Assembly: GCA_022071955.1 (NCBI GenBank)
Contig: JAJVIM010000015.1
Coordinates: forward strand, 186,001-250,000
Direction: 5' to 3'
Length of the DNA: 64,000 nucleotides
Source: Anaerolineae bacterium
GTDB lineage: Bacteria; Chloroflexota; Anaerolineae; 4572-78; J111
Each line of letters begins with the position of its first letter. Within the stretch, counting starts at the first letter, position 1. The position numbers and the translations under genes were made by a program. Below, one piece after another: positions 18,557-27,893 of the stretch. The notes under the pieces are model-generated. The model was not told where the DNA came from. It ran no database searches and saw only the letters and a program-made list of their open reading frames with translations.

Positions 18557-18575
18557 TGTCCTCACATCTTACCGG

Positions 18576-18779
18576 TTATTCTTCTCCAGGGAAGGTGAAG
18601 TTAGGGTCAAGGAATGGGTCTGGAGTGCCAAAGAGTCCTGAGCCAACTTGACTGGTGTTTGCCAGCACCGGCCCCATTGCTTCGAGCAACTCATCGTCGG
18701 TGTAGGTGGTAATACGTGGCGGAACAAACGGCGGTCGTACCGGATTGGGTTGATTGTTTTGGGGTAATTGATGGTTCAT
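18576..18779 (-). CDS. RiPP-precursor-like small peptide
   Basis: A 67-residue protein with no hydrophobic segment. A Pro/Asn/Gln-rich N-terminus leads into RITTYTDDELLEAMGP, a helix-forming TYT-x-(D/E)ELL-x-x-(M/L)GP motif that I associate with short leader-like peptides found near PqqD-like or HprK-like genes. It is followed by a Gly/Pro/Phe-rich acidic end (VGSGLFGTPDPFLDPNFTFP). GGAG lies seven bases before the ATG at 18779. It is followed within 20 bases by the HPr-kinase-like gene. The split into leader and modified core, and any modification at all, are inference; Ser and Thr in the tail are possible phosphorylation sites. Confidence 0.65.
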   Translation of the reverse strand: MNHQLPQNNQPNPVRPPFVPPRITTYTDDELLEAMGPVLANTSQVGSGLFGTPDPFLDPNFTFPGEE

Positions 18780-18872
18780 CACTATTCTCCTGCAATTGGT
18801 TAAATTTTACCTGAAAATAATAGGTATTCAAAGCCTAAATATTAAGAATTTGGTTAGAGTTTTGATTGAATC

Positions 18873-18919
18873 GGTATGTTTTGGGCGGCACCCCCTTCGG
18901 TCGCCGCCCAAAACATACC
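18873..18919. repeat. Perfect palindrome, 17-bp arms with GGGCGGC core, 13-base loop
   Basis: GGTATGTTTTGGGCGGC pairs perfectly with GCCGCCCAAAACATACC. The loop ACCCCCTTCGGTC can extend the stem by ACC/GGT. It lies just after the stop of the BNR protein gene and about 95 bases before the precursor gene. The GGGCGGC/GCCGCCC core recurs in palindromes near 56.0, 58.6 and 59.6 kb. Confidence 0.75.
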
Positions 18920-18940
18920 ATATTTCAGCAGTTGCAGGGT

Positions 18941-21900
18941 TTACCCGGCCGATTTGGTGATCACCGGCAGGAAGATACGCTGGCCGTCCGGGTTGCCCGT
19001 AGTGCCCGATGCGGTATCCACCGGCCCACGAAAGGTGCTGATGCCGCTGGTGTCGATGTCTTCCAGCTTGTAGTAGTAGACGGTGTTGGCCTCGGTAGCG
19101 GCAGCATCAAAGTAGGTGTAGCTGGCCCCGCTCACCGCCTCGCCTTTGGCCGGGATGATCGCCGGGTTCACCCGGGTGTACGGCCCGGCCGGGCTGGTGG
19201 CGCGATGCAGGTTAAAGCCGGCGTTGTCGATTTCCGTGCCGGTTTGCCAGGTAACGGTAACGCCGCCGCTGCCCTGCACCGCCGCAAACGAGGCCAGCGT
19301 GATGGCGGTGGGGATTTGGGGACCGACGGCAAAGGTTGAGAAAGAGTTTACGTCAGCTTGGACATAAACGCCATTTGCATCTGTGCCGCTGGCGCCGCTA
19401 TAACTTTCCCAACTGGTGCCGTTGCAATGATAGATGGACAGGTTGTAGGGGCTGGTTAACCCATTGGACTCATCCGGGTTGGCGGGGCTAAAGTAGAGTT
19501 TCAAGGTTTGTGAGAAAGGTCCCGTCCCCGTTGGCGCGATGTCGAATTGGCGCAACGCCAGGGTTGCCAGGGTTGAACTGCCGCAAACAGGCGACTGGTT
19601 GGAGGTAATGGTGATGCTGGTGCTCCCCAGGTCGTTGCCGCCCAGTTTCTGGAGGGTGACTGTATCGCGATTGCGGCCATCTTTGAAGGTGAAGAGACCG
19701 GTGGTATTGAGGTTCTGGGCCGGCGCTTGGCGGCGCAGTTTGCCGTTTTGAGTGTAGCCGCCCGTGACGCTGATAAAGTCATCCGTCACATCAACCGTGG
19801 TGGTAGTACTGATGGTGAGATTGTTGAACGTGAGCGTGCCTTGCGCTGCCGCTGAACTGACCGTAGCGACGCCATTCTTGGTGAAGTTGACGGTGCTGTT
19901 AGCGGGGGTGAAGGTAGCGCCGGTATTATATGTCCAGTCACCGGCAACATTCAAGATCGAGGCACCGGTGCTAATGCTGGGACGCAAAAGTCCACCGTTG
20001 AGAACCACGTTGCCGGTCACATTCACAGTTGGGGTGGCGGTGCCGCCCGAGAAGTAAAAGGTCCCACTACTCACAGTTAGGTTCCCACCGACATTGAGGG
20101 TTACCGCGCCGGTGCTGCCTGAGACGTAGAGCGTCCCACCATTGACGAGCACATTTCCACCAACGTTCACGGTTCCGCTGGCCAGGCTGTTTGCTAGGCG
20201 CACCGAACCACTTTTGGTAGACGTGACTGTAAAATTCCCCTTGACTGTTCCCAGCCATCCTGACAGACTAATATCTCCCGTCTGATTGGGGGAGTTCCAG
20301 GTGAAATTGCCGAATGATTGTGTCAATGAAGCTAGTGTTGGCACTGTGGTAGTAACCCCTGTCACCAAAACCGTTGATGCTACATCCCACGTTGCCGTCG
20401 GAATGGTTCCGCCATTTACAGCATGTTGGTAAACACTGCCTGCCCCAAAGGCGGCTGTCCCATTCATCGCAATTGCGTTTGATGAATAGTTGACCACCGT
20501 CCCGTTCACGCTCAAATCCGGAGCGCGGCTGCCGTTGTTGACGGTCAGAGTGCGGCCGCTGTTGACGGTCAGCGTGCCGCCGGTATCCACCTGCGCGCCC
20601 ATCACCGAGACATCAAAGGCACTAGCCGTTAAAGCGCCGCCGCTTTCAATCAGCAGCAGCGAATCGGCGTGTGAAAGCGTCAAGGCGCTGGCGGTGGTCA
20701 TACTGTGACCAGTTTGAATGACAAATATGTCAGAATCGGTGAAGCTGGCCGGCGAAGCGCCGCCGATGCCGTCTCTGGTCGTCTTCCAACTTGTAAGAGC
20801 ACCGGCGTCGAAGTTGCCTTGCGAATAGTAGATAGTTCCATTTGCGTAAGGACCAATGGCAAAGGTGGAGCCGGCGCTCCAGGTGGCGGCGGTGGATTCC
20901 ACATAAACTCCATTGGCATCGCTGCCGCCAATGCCGGCATATTTTTCCCAACTCGCGCCGTTGCAGTGATAGATGGCCAGGTTATAGGGAGCCGTCACCG
21001 TGTTCCCATTGGCCTCATTCGGGTTGTTGGCCGAGAAATAGAGCCGCATCCGATAGGGGCCGTAGGGAGCCGTGCCGCCGCTTGAGGTCAGGTCGAATTG
21101 GCGCAACACGGGTGTGGTCAGAGACGTTCCGTTACAAGCAGGCGGCTGCTGGTTTGAAGTGATGGTGATATTGGTGTAATAGAGGCTGTTGCCGCTCATT
21201 TTGGTAAGGATGACCGAATCACGATTACGGGCGTCCTTGTAGGTGTAGGTATCATAGTTTACGACCGTCTGTTGCGGCGCTTCGCGGCGGAGTTGGCCGT
21301 TTTGCGTGAATGCGCCGCAACCCGCGCCGGTGCTGACGCCGATAAAATCATCCGTTACGTCCACGGTGGTGCCGGCGCTGATGGTGAGGTTGCAAAAAGT
21401 AGTTGTACCTTCCGTTTGCGCAGGATCACTTAAGGTTACGGTACCGGCCTTGGCAAAGATAACCGTGCCGGTGCCGGTGTTAAAGGTTCCGCCCGTGGTC
21501 CAATCGCCATTGACGGTCAGCGTCGAACTATTCGCGTTCCACGTTCCGCCAAAGAGATTGAAGTTATCAACCGTGATCGCATAACTTCCGGCGTTCCAGG
21601 TACTCCCGTTATACAGCGACAGATCGTTAACGGTGATATTCCCGGCGACGTTCACCGTCACAGTCTTGAGGGCAGACGTTACATTTTCGGCATACGTTCC
21701 GGCGTAAATAGTGACCGTGCCGCCCGTGGCCACATTCGCCAGCGCCTCGCCAATCGTCGGGTAACAGGGCGAATTGCCCAGGCACGCCAGGGTGGGGCTG
21801 GCATAGGTATCCGTGTATGCCGGCGGCATGGTGTCCGCCGTCCACGCGCCGCGTCCGTGGGTGCCGGCAATCAAAATGGTCGAACCGGTGCTGTTGCCGC

Positions 21901-24226
21901 CGCCCATCCATTGCAAATCTTCCACGGCGACGTTGGCCGGGCCATCGCCGTTCTTGCCGGTGCCGGTAGGCACGTTCCAGGTTGCGCCGGTGTTTTCGCT
22001 GGCAAAAACGCCAATTTCGGTGCCGACGTACAGCCAGTCCGAATTTGCGGGGTTGATAGCCACCGCGTAAATGGGCACCTGGGGCAGATTATTCATGATG
22101 CTGGTCCAGGTTGTTCCACCGTCTGCCGTGCGCCATAAGTTACTAAGAGCAGTGTTTGTATAAAAGCCCGTAAATCCAACGTAGACAATATTGCTTTCGT
22201 TCCGATCAATGGCAATACTGCTGACCTGCGTTCCGGGATTGTTGGCAGCAGGGATATTTGTATCGACGGGTGTCCAGTTCGTGCCGCCATCTGTTGTCAT
22301 TTCAATGTGACTGTTTTTGTAGCCCACCCAGATCACGTTTGAGTCGCCGGGCGCCACGGCGATGGCGCTAATACCACTCCCGGTGGAAGGTTTGATCGCC
22401 GTCCACTGCGGCCCGCCGGTGGGACTGTTATAAACATACGGCGTCTTGACATCATTGCTCACCCAAAGCGACAGATCGCCCACGAACAGCCGGTTGGCGT
22501 TATTGGGATCAAGCAGGATGGGGGCAATGAAACTGCCCTGGCCATTACAGGCGTCGGTGATGACATACGGCGCGGCGCGGCAGCCTCCGGCGTAGGTGCC
22601 CCAAATATATTCCCCGGTCCCGGCTCCGCCGTTGCTGTTACGGCGCACCTGACCAAAGATATACTCATTGTAAAAGTAATTGGGGTCCGTTGGGTCGGCA
22701 GCCGACTTGCCGCCGTCGCCGCCAAAGGCATACGTCCACCCATTCGCGCCGCCGGTGGGAGTGTAGGTAAGTTGACCATTGTCCTGCGTGCCGCCAAGCA
22801 GCACGCCGTTGTAGTTACCGGCCACGCCGTAGAATTGGGTAATCCCCAGGTTGTTGTTCATGTAGACCCAACCATTATTGTAGTCGTCGGGATTATTTCC
22901 GGCTGTTGCGATATTGCCGGTATAGTAGATGCCGCCATCATTGCCGTTGAGCAGGGCGGTGCTGGAGCCGGGAATGGACACCAGGGCGTGGTGATCGGCG
23001 TGCGGCGAGGGCGGGTTTCTGTAGTACCATGAGCGGTTCCACTTGCTGATCTGGGTCAGCGTTGCCCCACCGTCGATAGATTTGTAAAGGTCAATGCCGC
23101 CAACAACGATAGTGTTCGGGTCGTTGGGTTTCACCCAAATTGTGTTGTCGTAGTAGCCCTGGCTGCCCAGGTAGCCTGTGCCGCTGTTTACCAGCACATA
23201 GCTCTGCCCGCCATCCGTGCTTTTGTACACTTCACCGGAGGTCTTGTCTACACTGGCATAAACAATGGACGGATTGCTGGGTGCGTAGGCCAGCTCAACA
23301 CGGCCCGAAGTGGGTAGCCCCGTTGCTTTTGTCCAGGTACCAGACGCGCCGCCGCCGGTGGTATACCATGAATAGCCATTTCCACCTGCCACGGCGTTAT
23401 TGCTGCCCACCAGGGTTGGGTCAAATTTCACATCCAGCCAGTTGCCGGTGACGCGTCGCGTCCACGAAGTGCCACCATCAGCACTGTGGTACAAACCGGT
23501 GCGAGTCGCCGCCAGCAGATTGTTGCCATCCGGCGAGATGGCCAGCCGGTTTACATAATGCCAATCGGAATTGTTTGTGCTGGGTAATTGCGTCCACGTC
23601 GCGCCGCCGTCTGTACTTTTGAACACGCCCGCGCCACGAATGGCGTCTGCGTTGTTGAAACCTTCACCGGTGCCGGCGTACATCACGTTGGCGTTGGTGG
23701 GGTGTACAATCAAACTGCTGATCGCCAAGTTTGCCATCCAGTCGTCAATCGGCGACCAGGTGGTGCTGGTGGAGCAGCAGTTGGTGGTTTTCCACAGGCC
23801 GCCGGAAACGCTGCCGATAAAAACGGTGCTGCTGTTGATGGGCAGAATGGCCCGGATGCGCCCGCCCACGTTGCCCGGGCCGGCATAGGTCCAACTGGTG
23901 TTGGTAATACCGGCCTCCAGGGCGCTCAGGGAGTCGGGCGACGGCTGCGCGGCGACCATCGCCTTGCGGTCGTTCAGTGCCTCAATCAGCGCGCCGTCGG
24001 GAATCTGGCCGCTTTCGTCTTTCATCTGATCAAAGCGCCATTGAAAGTATTGCTCAATGGTGGCGGCTTCATCTTCCTCGTTTTCCATCATTCCTGCCGC
24101 CGCGCCGGGGTTGGCAGTACCCACCTTCAGCAAGTCAAGGTGGAGGGCTGTGAAAAACGCCAGGCCCAGCAGCAACAGCAACGCAAACGCGATGCGGCGT
24201 TGGGTTTGTGTAAATAGTTGTGGCAT
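18941..24226 (-). CDS. Giant BNR/VPS10-repeat surface protein with beta-solenoid and fibronectin-like end
   Basis: 1761 residues. An N-terminal hydrophobic segment (~12-30) serves as signal or anchor. Residues ~110-800 hold many BNR/sortilin-type units with Asp-box motifs such as STDGGATWTQL, SADGGTSWTR and TADGGTTWTS, forming beta-propellers. The middle has Gly/Thr/Asn-rich beta-solenoid-like repeats (VTVNVAGNITVND, VNVGGNLTVSSGT). Two related ~200-residue blocks each start TVDVTDDFI and end in GVYV...FAVGP or FAIGP. The C-terminal ~110 residues match the end of the lamin-tail protein at 28.4 kb, and the last residues are RIFLPVITKSAG. The ATG at 24226 has GAGG five bases upstream. A cell-surface adhesive or carbohydrate-interacting role is likely; no catalytic residues are evident. 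Confidence 0.85.
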   Translation of the reverse strand: MPQLFTQTQRRIAFALLLLLGLAFFTALHLDLLKVGTANPGAAAGMMENEEDEAATIEQYFQWRFDQMKDESGQIPDGALIEALNDRKAMVAAQPSPDSLSALEAGITNTSWTYAGPGNVGGRIRAILPINSSTVFIGSVSGGLWKTTNCCSTSTTWSPIDDWMANLAISSLIVHPTNANVMYAGTGEGFNNADAIRGAGVFKSTDGGATWTQLPSTNNSDWHYVNRLAISPDGNNLLAATRTGLYHSADGGTSWTRRVTGNWLDVKFDPTLVGSNNAVAGGNGYSWYTTGGGASGTWTKATGLPTSGRVELAYAPSNPSIVYASVDKTSGEVYKSTDGGQSYVLVNSGTGYLGSQGYYDNTIWVKPNDPNTIVVGGIDLYKSIDGGATLTQISKWNRSWYYRNPPSPHADHHALVSIPGSSTALLNGNDGGIYYTGNIATAGNNPDDYNNGWVYMNNNLGITQFYGVAGNYNGVLLGGTQDNGQLTYTPTGGANGWTYAFGGDGGKSAADPTDPNYFYNEYIFGQVRRNSNGGAGTGEYIWGTYAGGCRAAPYVITDACNGQGSFIAPILLDPNNANRLFVGDLSLWVSNDVKTPYVYNSPTGGPQWTAIKPSTGSGISAIAVAPGDSNVIWVGYKNSHIEMTTDGGTNWTPVDTNIPAANNPGTQVSSIAIDRNESNIVYVGFTGFYTNTALSNLWRTADGGTTWTSIMNNLPQVPIYAVAINPANSDWLYVGTEIGVFASENTGATWNVPTGTGKNGDGPANVAVEDLQWMGGGNSTGSTILIAGTHGRGAWTADTMPPAYTDTYASPTLACLGNSPCYPTIGEALANVATGGTVTIYAGTYAENVTSALKTVTVNVAGNITVNDLSLYNGSTWNAGSYAITVDNFNLFGGTWNANSSTLTVNGDWTTGGTFNTGTGTVIFAKAGTVTLSDPAQTEGTTTFCNLTISAGTTVDVTDDFIGVSTGAGCGAFTQNGQLRREAPQQTVVNYDTYTYKDARNRDSVILTKMSGNSLYYTNITITSNQQPPACNGTSLTTPVLRQFDLTSSGGTAPYGPYRMRLYFSANNPNEANGNTVTAPYNLAIYHCNGASWEKYAGIGGSDANGVYVESTAATWSAGSTFAIGPYANGTIYYSQGNFDAGALTSWKTTRDGIGGASPASFTDSDIFVIQTGHSMTTASALTLSHADSLLLIESGGALTASAFDVSVMGAQVDTGGTLTVNSGRTLTVNNGSRAPDLSVNGTVVNYSSNAIAMNGTAAFGAGSVYQHAVNGGTIPTATWDVASTVLVTGVTTTVPTLASLTQSFGNFTWNSPNQTGDISLSGWLGTVKGNFTVTSTKSGSVRLANSLASGTVNVGGNVLVNGGTLYVSGSTGAVTLNVGGNLTVSSGTFYFSGGTATPTVNVTGNVVLNGGLLRPSISTGASILNVAGDWTYNTGATFTPANSTVNFTKNGVATVSSAAAQGTLTFNNLTISTTTTVDVTDDFISVTGGYTQNGKLRRQAPAQNLNTTGLFTFKDGRNRDTVTLQKLGGNDLGSTSITITSNQSPVCGSSTLATLALRQFDIAPTGTGPFSQTLKLYFSPANPDESNGLTSPYNLSIYHCNGTSWESYSGASGTDANGVYVQADVNSFSTFAVGPQIPTAITLASFAAVQGSGGVTVTWQTGTEIDNAGFNLHRATSPAGPYTRVNPAIIPAKGEAVSGASYTYFDAAATEANTVYYYKLEDIDTSGISTFRGPVDTASGTTGNPDGQRIFLPVITKSAG

Positions 24227-24254
24227 GATGACCTCTCTCCTGGTTGATTGATTT

Positions 24255-24353
24255 GGGTGTGACCAAAGTGAGTTGGAAGAGAAGGGATTTAGGGGGAACT
24301 ACCCCCCAATCCCCCCGGCCTGCGGCGCTTTCCTACTCATTTTAACCACACCC
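24255..24353. repeat. Imperfect inverted repeat with G/C-run centre
   Basis: GGGTGTGACCAAAGTGAG and CTCATTTTAACCACACCC pair at 14 of 18 positions, with the rest mostly wobble pairs. Inside, GGGGG and CCCCC runs can pair again. It lies between the substrate-binding protein gene and the giant BNR gene and may end the ABC operon transcript. Confidence 0.5.
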
Positions 24354-24382
24354 GATTGATTTAAACAGGCTGATTCTCAGCC

Positions 24383-26059
24383 TCAATTTTCTGCCTGGAT
24401 TGGAAATACAAAACGCATAATATTTGGCGGGCAGGGCGTGCCGCCGGGACACGGGGGCGCAATGCTTTCCAGAGCGATCTCCGTGTTACCCGGAGCGCTC
24501 ACCTGAAAGAACCAGCCTTTGGCCCCCGGCTGGCTCATCTGCTCTGGCGGGGTGAGCGCGGTTAAAACTTCAGGACGATAATCCACGGTCCACTGCACAT
24601 CGGCCAAGACCCGCACGTTGATTATCTGCCCCACTTTGACGGTGGTAGGAATCTGGTGTTGGGCTTCGGTCAGCACTACATCGGCCAGGAAGGGACCGGC
24701 TGCCGGGGTACTCGGCGCAACTTCGGCCGGCCCCGGGACGACCGGTGACTCGGCCTGATTCTGCGGGAAAAATTCCTGCGTCTGGCTCATCGCGGCGCTG
24801 ATCGCTTCACCCACGGATGCTTCGCCATAAAAGGCGCGTTTGATTTCCTGGTTGAGTACATCTTCAATTTCGGTCCAGGCGGCCATTACCGGCACGCGGC
24901 GAATGTTGGGAGCCATGTCCAGATATACACGGCTATTAGCCGGCGGAAGCTGCGTATCGAGAAACAACGGCGATTCGGCCACTTGTTTGAGAGAGGGTAC
25001 GGTGCGCCCGGAAGTGACCAGTAGTTTCTGCCCCTTTATCCCGTTGGCAAACTCAATAAATGACCACGCCGCCGCTTTATCTTTTGAGCTGGCGGTGAGG
25101 CAATAGCCGTCACTGTGCAACACGCTCGCCACATTGACGTCACGGGGCAGCGGAGCCACATCCCACTCAAAATCCTTGATGGTGTCGCGCAGTTCCGGGG
25201 TGATAGCCCGGCTCTGAAAAAACATGGCCAGCGTGCCATGCTGAAACCGCGACAGAGATTTTTCTGTGGCTTCATCGGCTTTGGAGGGCACAACGTGTTC
25301 TTTAACCTGCAAATCCACAAACCATTGGAACGCTTTGCGGGCCGGCGCAGAATCCAGGGCCAGTTGAGTGGGGTTGGTTGGGTCATCAACCAGTTCGCCG
25401 CCGTGCGCCCAGATAAAAGGCGCAAGCCGCAAGGTAACGGGGTCTACGCCCAACCCGTACTGCACAGTTTGCCCGTTCTCTGCTTTGGTCAGGGCGCGCG
25501 CCGCGTTGAGAAAATCATCCCAGGTCCAGTTGGCACTGGGCAACGGCACGTTAGCGGCGGTAAATAAGTTTTTGTTGTAATAAACTTCCAGCGAGGACAG
25601 ATTTTGCGGCAGGCAATATTGCCGGCCATCAAATTGAAATGCCTCGACCGCGGCGGGATAATAATCGCTCAACTTGAGGGCTTGACTTTGCGCCAGATAG
25701 GCGTCCATCGGTTCGAGCGCGCCTTTGATGGCAAATTGGCCAAAGCGGCGATAGTTAACGATGAACACATCGGGCGGCGTGTTTGCGGCAAAATCGGCGG
25801 CCAGGCGTTTCATAAATTCGCCGCTGTCGGGAATGTTGTTGATGGTCACTTTGAGGCCGGGCTCAATTTTGGCAAACTCGTCAACAATTTGCTGATAGCC
25901 GGCCAGGGCTTCCGGCGCTTCGCTGAGCATCAGCACAATTTTGTGCTCCGGCGTGGTGGGCGCAGCAGGTGTCGGTGCGGCGGGGGTAGACGCCTGTTGT
26001 GCAGGCGCGCAGGCAGGCAGAGTCCAAATAAACAGCAGCAACAAAAAGAGTTTTTTCAT
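24383..26059 (-). CDS. Sugar ABC transporter substrate-binding lipoprotein (family 1) with C-terminal extension
   Basis: 558 residues. A lipoprotein signal peptide has the lipobox LPAC with Cys17, so the mature protein is lipid-anchored. A Pro/Thr/Ala linker follows, then a solute-binding fold of the MalE type (family 1): DEFAKIEPGLKVTINNIP, NTPPDVFIVNYRRFGQFA, NKNLFTAANVPLPSANWTWDDF. After about residue 430 a Pro-rich hinge leads to an extra ~90-residue beta-type domain (VRVLADVQWTVDYRPEVL ... GWFFQVSAPGNTEIALES), loosely like chagasin-type inhibitor domains; that match is weak. It is followed by nothing in its operon and preceded by its two permeases. The sugar is unknown. Confidence 0.85.
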   Translation of the reverse strand: MKKLFLLLLFIWTLPACAPAQQASTPAAPTPAAPTTPEHKIVLMLSEAPEALAGYQQIVDEFAKIEPGLKVTINNIPDSGEFMKRLAADFAANTPPDVFIVNYRRFGQFAIKGALEPMDAYLAQSQALKLSDYYPAAVEAFQFDGRQYCLPQNLSSLEVYYNKNLFTAANVPLPSANWTWDDFLNAARALTKAENGQTVQYGLGVDPVTLRLAPFIWAHGGELVDDPTNPTQLALDSAPARKAFQWFVDLQVKEHVVPSKADEATEKSLSRFQHGTLAMFFQSRAITPELRDTIKDFEWDVAPLPRDVNVASVLHSDGYCLTASSKDKAAAWSFIEFANGIKGQKLLVTSGRTVPSLKQVAESPLFLDTQLPPANSRVYLDMAPNIRRVPVMAAWTEIEDVLNQEIKRAFYGEASVGEAISAAMSQTQEFFPQNQAESPVVPGPAEVAPSTPAAGPFLADVVLTEAQHQIPTTVKVGQIINVRVLADVQWTVDYRPEVLTALTPPEQMSQPGAKGWFFQVSAPGNTEIALESIAPPCPGGTPCPPNIMRFVFPIQAEN

Positions 26060-26071
26060 CGGAATTTTTCC

Positions 26072-26938
26072 TTAAGGTTGATTGAGCCTGGTGGTTCGGG
26101 CAGTTCGCACCAGATCAATTTGTTCCTGCAAAAAGAAGCGTTGGAGCAAGCCAAAAAGCAGCACAATTGGTGCGACCATAATGACCGAGGCGGCCATCAA
26201 CACGGGGAAGTTGGAACGGGCGGATTGTTGCAGCAACTGGATGCCAACCGGCAGGGTGTAATTGAACAGGGTGCGCATGTACAACAGCGGGCTGACGTAA
26301 TCGTTCCAGAAAAAAGTAAAAGCCAGCATAACCACCGTAATCACGCTCGGTGCTGCCGATGGCAGCGCAATTGAATACCAAATTCGCAGCGGGCCGGCGC
26401 CTTCAAGGCGAGCTACGTCGTACACTTCGCGGGAAATGCGGCTGAAGGCGATATAAAAAAGCAAAACATAAAAGGGACTGGTTCCCATCAGCGCCGGTGC
26501 AATCAATGGGGCGAATGTGTCAATCCAGCCCAATTGGGTGAACAAGATGAAACGGGGAATCCAAACGGTTGGGGCAGGCACCAGCAGCCAGGCAATACAC
26601 AAACCAAACAGAAGCGCCTGGGCGCGCCGCGATAGCTGCGACATGCCAAATCCGGCCCAGGAGGCGGTCATCACGGTGAGCGGAACCGCGACCACCACCA
26701 CAACCACAGAATTTAGCAAAAATCTCCCCAGCGGCAGATAACGATTCAGCGCGATTTGATAATTTTCAACGGCGAATGGCGGCGCAAAGAATTCCAACCG
26801 ATTTGGCGGCGGCAGTTCTGTTGAGCGCAGCGAATACGAGAACATCCAAACCAGCGGAAAGGTAAAGGCAATCACAAGTAAACTCAGCCCGGCCAAAACC
26901 AATAACCGGTGAAATAATTGAGAATCCGGCTTCATCAT
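26072..26938 (-). CDS. Sugar ABC transporter permease (MalG-like)
   Basis: 288 residues with six hydrophobic helices; the first is around LVLAGLSLLVIAFTFPLVWM. The EAA loop that docks the ATPase is seen as ARLEGAGPLRIWYSIALPSAAP in the middle, and WNDYVSPLLYM follows as in MalG-type carbohydrate permeases. Its ATG overlaps the stop of the MalF-like gene (ATGA), so the two are coupled. It is 12 bases upstream of the binding-protein gene. No ATPase gene is linked, so a shared MsiK-like ATPase elsewhere is expected. Confidence 0.92.
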   Translation of the reverse strand: MMKPDSQLFHRLLVLAGLSLLVIAFTFPLVWMFSYSLRSTELPPPNRLEFFAPPFAVENYQIALNRYLPLGRFLLNSVVVVVVAVPLTVMTASWAGFGMSQLSRRAQALLFGLCIAWLLVPAPTVWIPRFILFTQLGWIDTFAPLIAPALMGTSPFYVLLFYIAFSRISREVYDVARLEGAGPLRIWYSIALPSAAPSVITVVMLAFTFFWNDYVSPLLYMRTLFNYTLPVGIQLLQQSARSNFPVLMAASVIMVAPIVLLFGLLQRFFLQEQIDLVRTARTTRLNQP

Positions 26939-27864
26939 TCCAGGTCCGCCAAAAGGGACTGCATTCCAATGTAAAATGCAGTTACAAAATACAAAATCAT
27001 CGCCGCCGCTGCGCCATAGCCATACCGGAACATATGGAACGACTCGTCTACAATGTAGTGGGGCAGGAAAAACGTGGCGTAGTACGGCCCGGTTTCAGTA
27101 GTGATGAGGCCCGGCACAAATGTCCCCTGAAAGGAAAGCGTTGTGTCTCTAAATGAAAGCAAAAACAATGCGGGCGCCATCAGCGGCAGCACCAGGCGAC
27201 GAAAAACCTGAAAACGATTGGCGCCATCGATTTGGGCCGCTTCAAACAACTCGCGGGGAATCGTTTGCAGCATAGCCAGCATCAACACAAATCCTTCGCC
27301 CAGTTGAAACAGCCACATCAGCACAATAGCGCCACGCGCGGTCAATGGGTCTTGCAGCCAGGCCACGCCGGGCAAACCGATAGCCTTGAGCAAAAGGTTA
27401 ACCGGGCCAAAGCCGGGGTTGAGAATGAGCAACCACACCAGCGCGTACGCCACTTCGGGGATGATTGTTGGCAGGTAAACGGTTGCCCGCGCGATTTCAA
27501 ACGCCCGCCCGGTTCGATTCAAGGCGTAGGCCAGGAGCAACGCGCCGCTTACCCGCAGGGGAACTGCAACGGCCCCAAACCACAGCGAATTGTAGAGCGC
27601 GCGTTTAAAGCGCACGTCGGATAAAAAATTCTGAAAGTTGGCCAACCCGTTCCACTGCGGCGGAGAAAAAATATCGTATTGGGTGAAGGCCAGCCCCAAA
27701 GTTGCCAACATTGGAATGAGAACAAGAAAAGCGCCCCCAACAAGAAATGGGGCAAGCAATAAATACAACTGCCATCGATACGGCAGCGATTTGAAGGGGT
27801 TTATCCGGGTGAATTTGGCTGTGTTATTCAAAATCAGTTCCACATTCATCGGGGCAAATGCCAT
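26935..27864 (-). CDS. Sugar ABC transporter permease (MalF-like)
   Basis: 309 residues, with an N-terminal cytoplasmic stretch and six helices beginning at WQLYLLLAPFLVGGAFLVLIP. The family pattern TQYDIFSPPQWNGLANFQNFL follows helix 1, and the EAA loop is AAQIDGANRFQVFRRLVLPLM. The start is uncertain between ATG 27864 and ATG 27849; a purine-rich AAAAAGG directly abuts the first. It opens the permease pair, and the short gene at 28.0 kb lies about 30 bases upstream. Confidence 0.9.
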   Translation of the reverse strand: MAFAPMNVELILNNTAKFTRINPFKSLPYRWQLYLLLAPFLVGGAFLVLIPMLATLGLAFTQYDIFSPPQWNGLANFQNFLSDVRFKRALYNSLWFGAVAVPLRVSGALLLAYALNRTGRAFEIARATVYLPTIIPEVAYALVWLLILNPGFGPVNLLLKAIGLPGVAWLQDPLTARGAIVLMWLFQLGEGFVLMLAMLQTIPRELFEAAQIDGANRFQVFRRLVLPLMAPALFLLSFRDTTLSFQGTFVPGLITTETGPYYATFFLPHYIVDESFHMFRYGYGAAAAMILYFVTAFYIGMQSLLADLE

Positions 27865-27893
27865 CCTTTTTCATCACGTAATGGACTGGCCGG

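Noticed and set aside
24383..24420. The sugar-binding lipoprotein as a sixth protein with the C-terminal tail
   Set aside because: It ends RFVFPIQAEN. The Leu before Pro is replaced by Phe, no basic residue follows, and the protein is already lipid-anchored.
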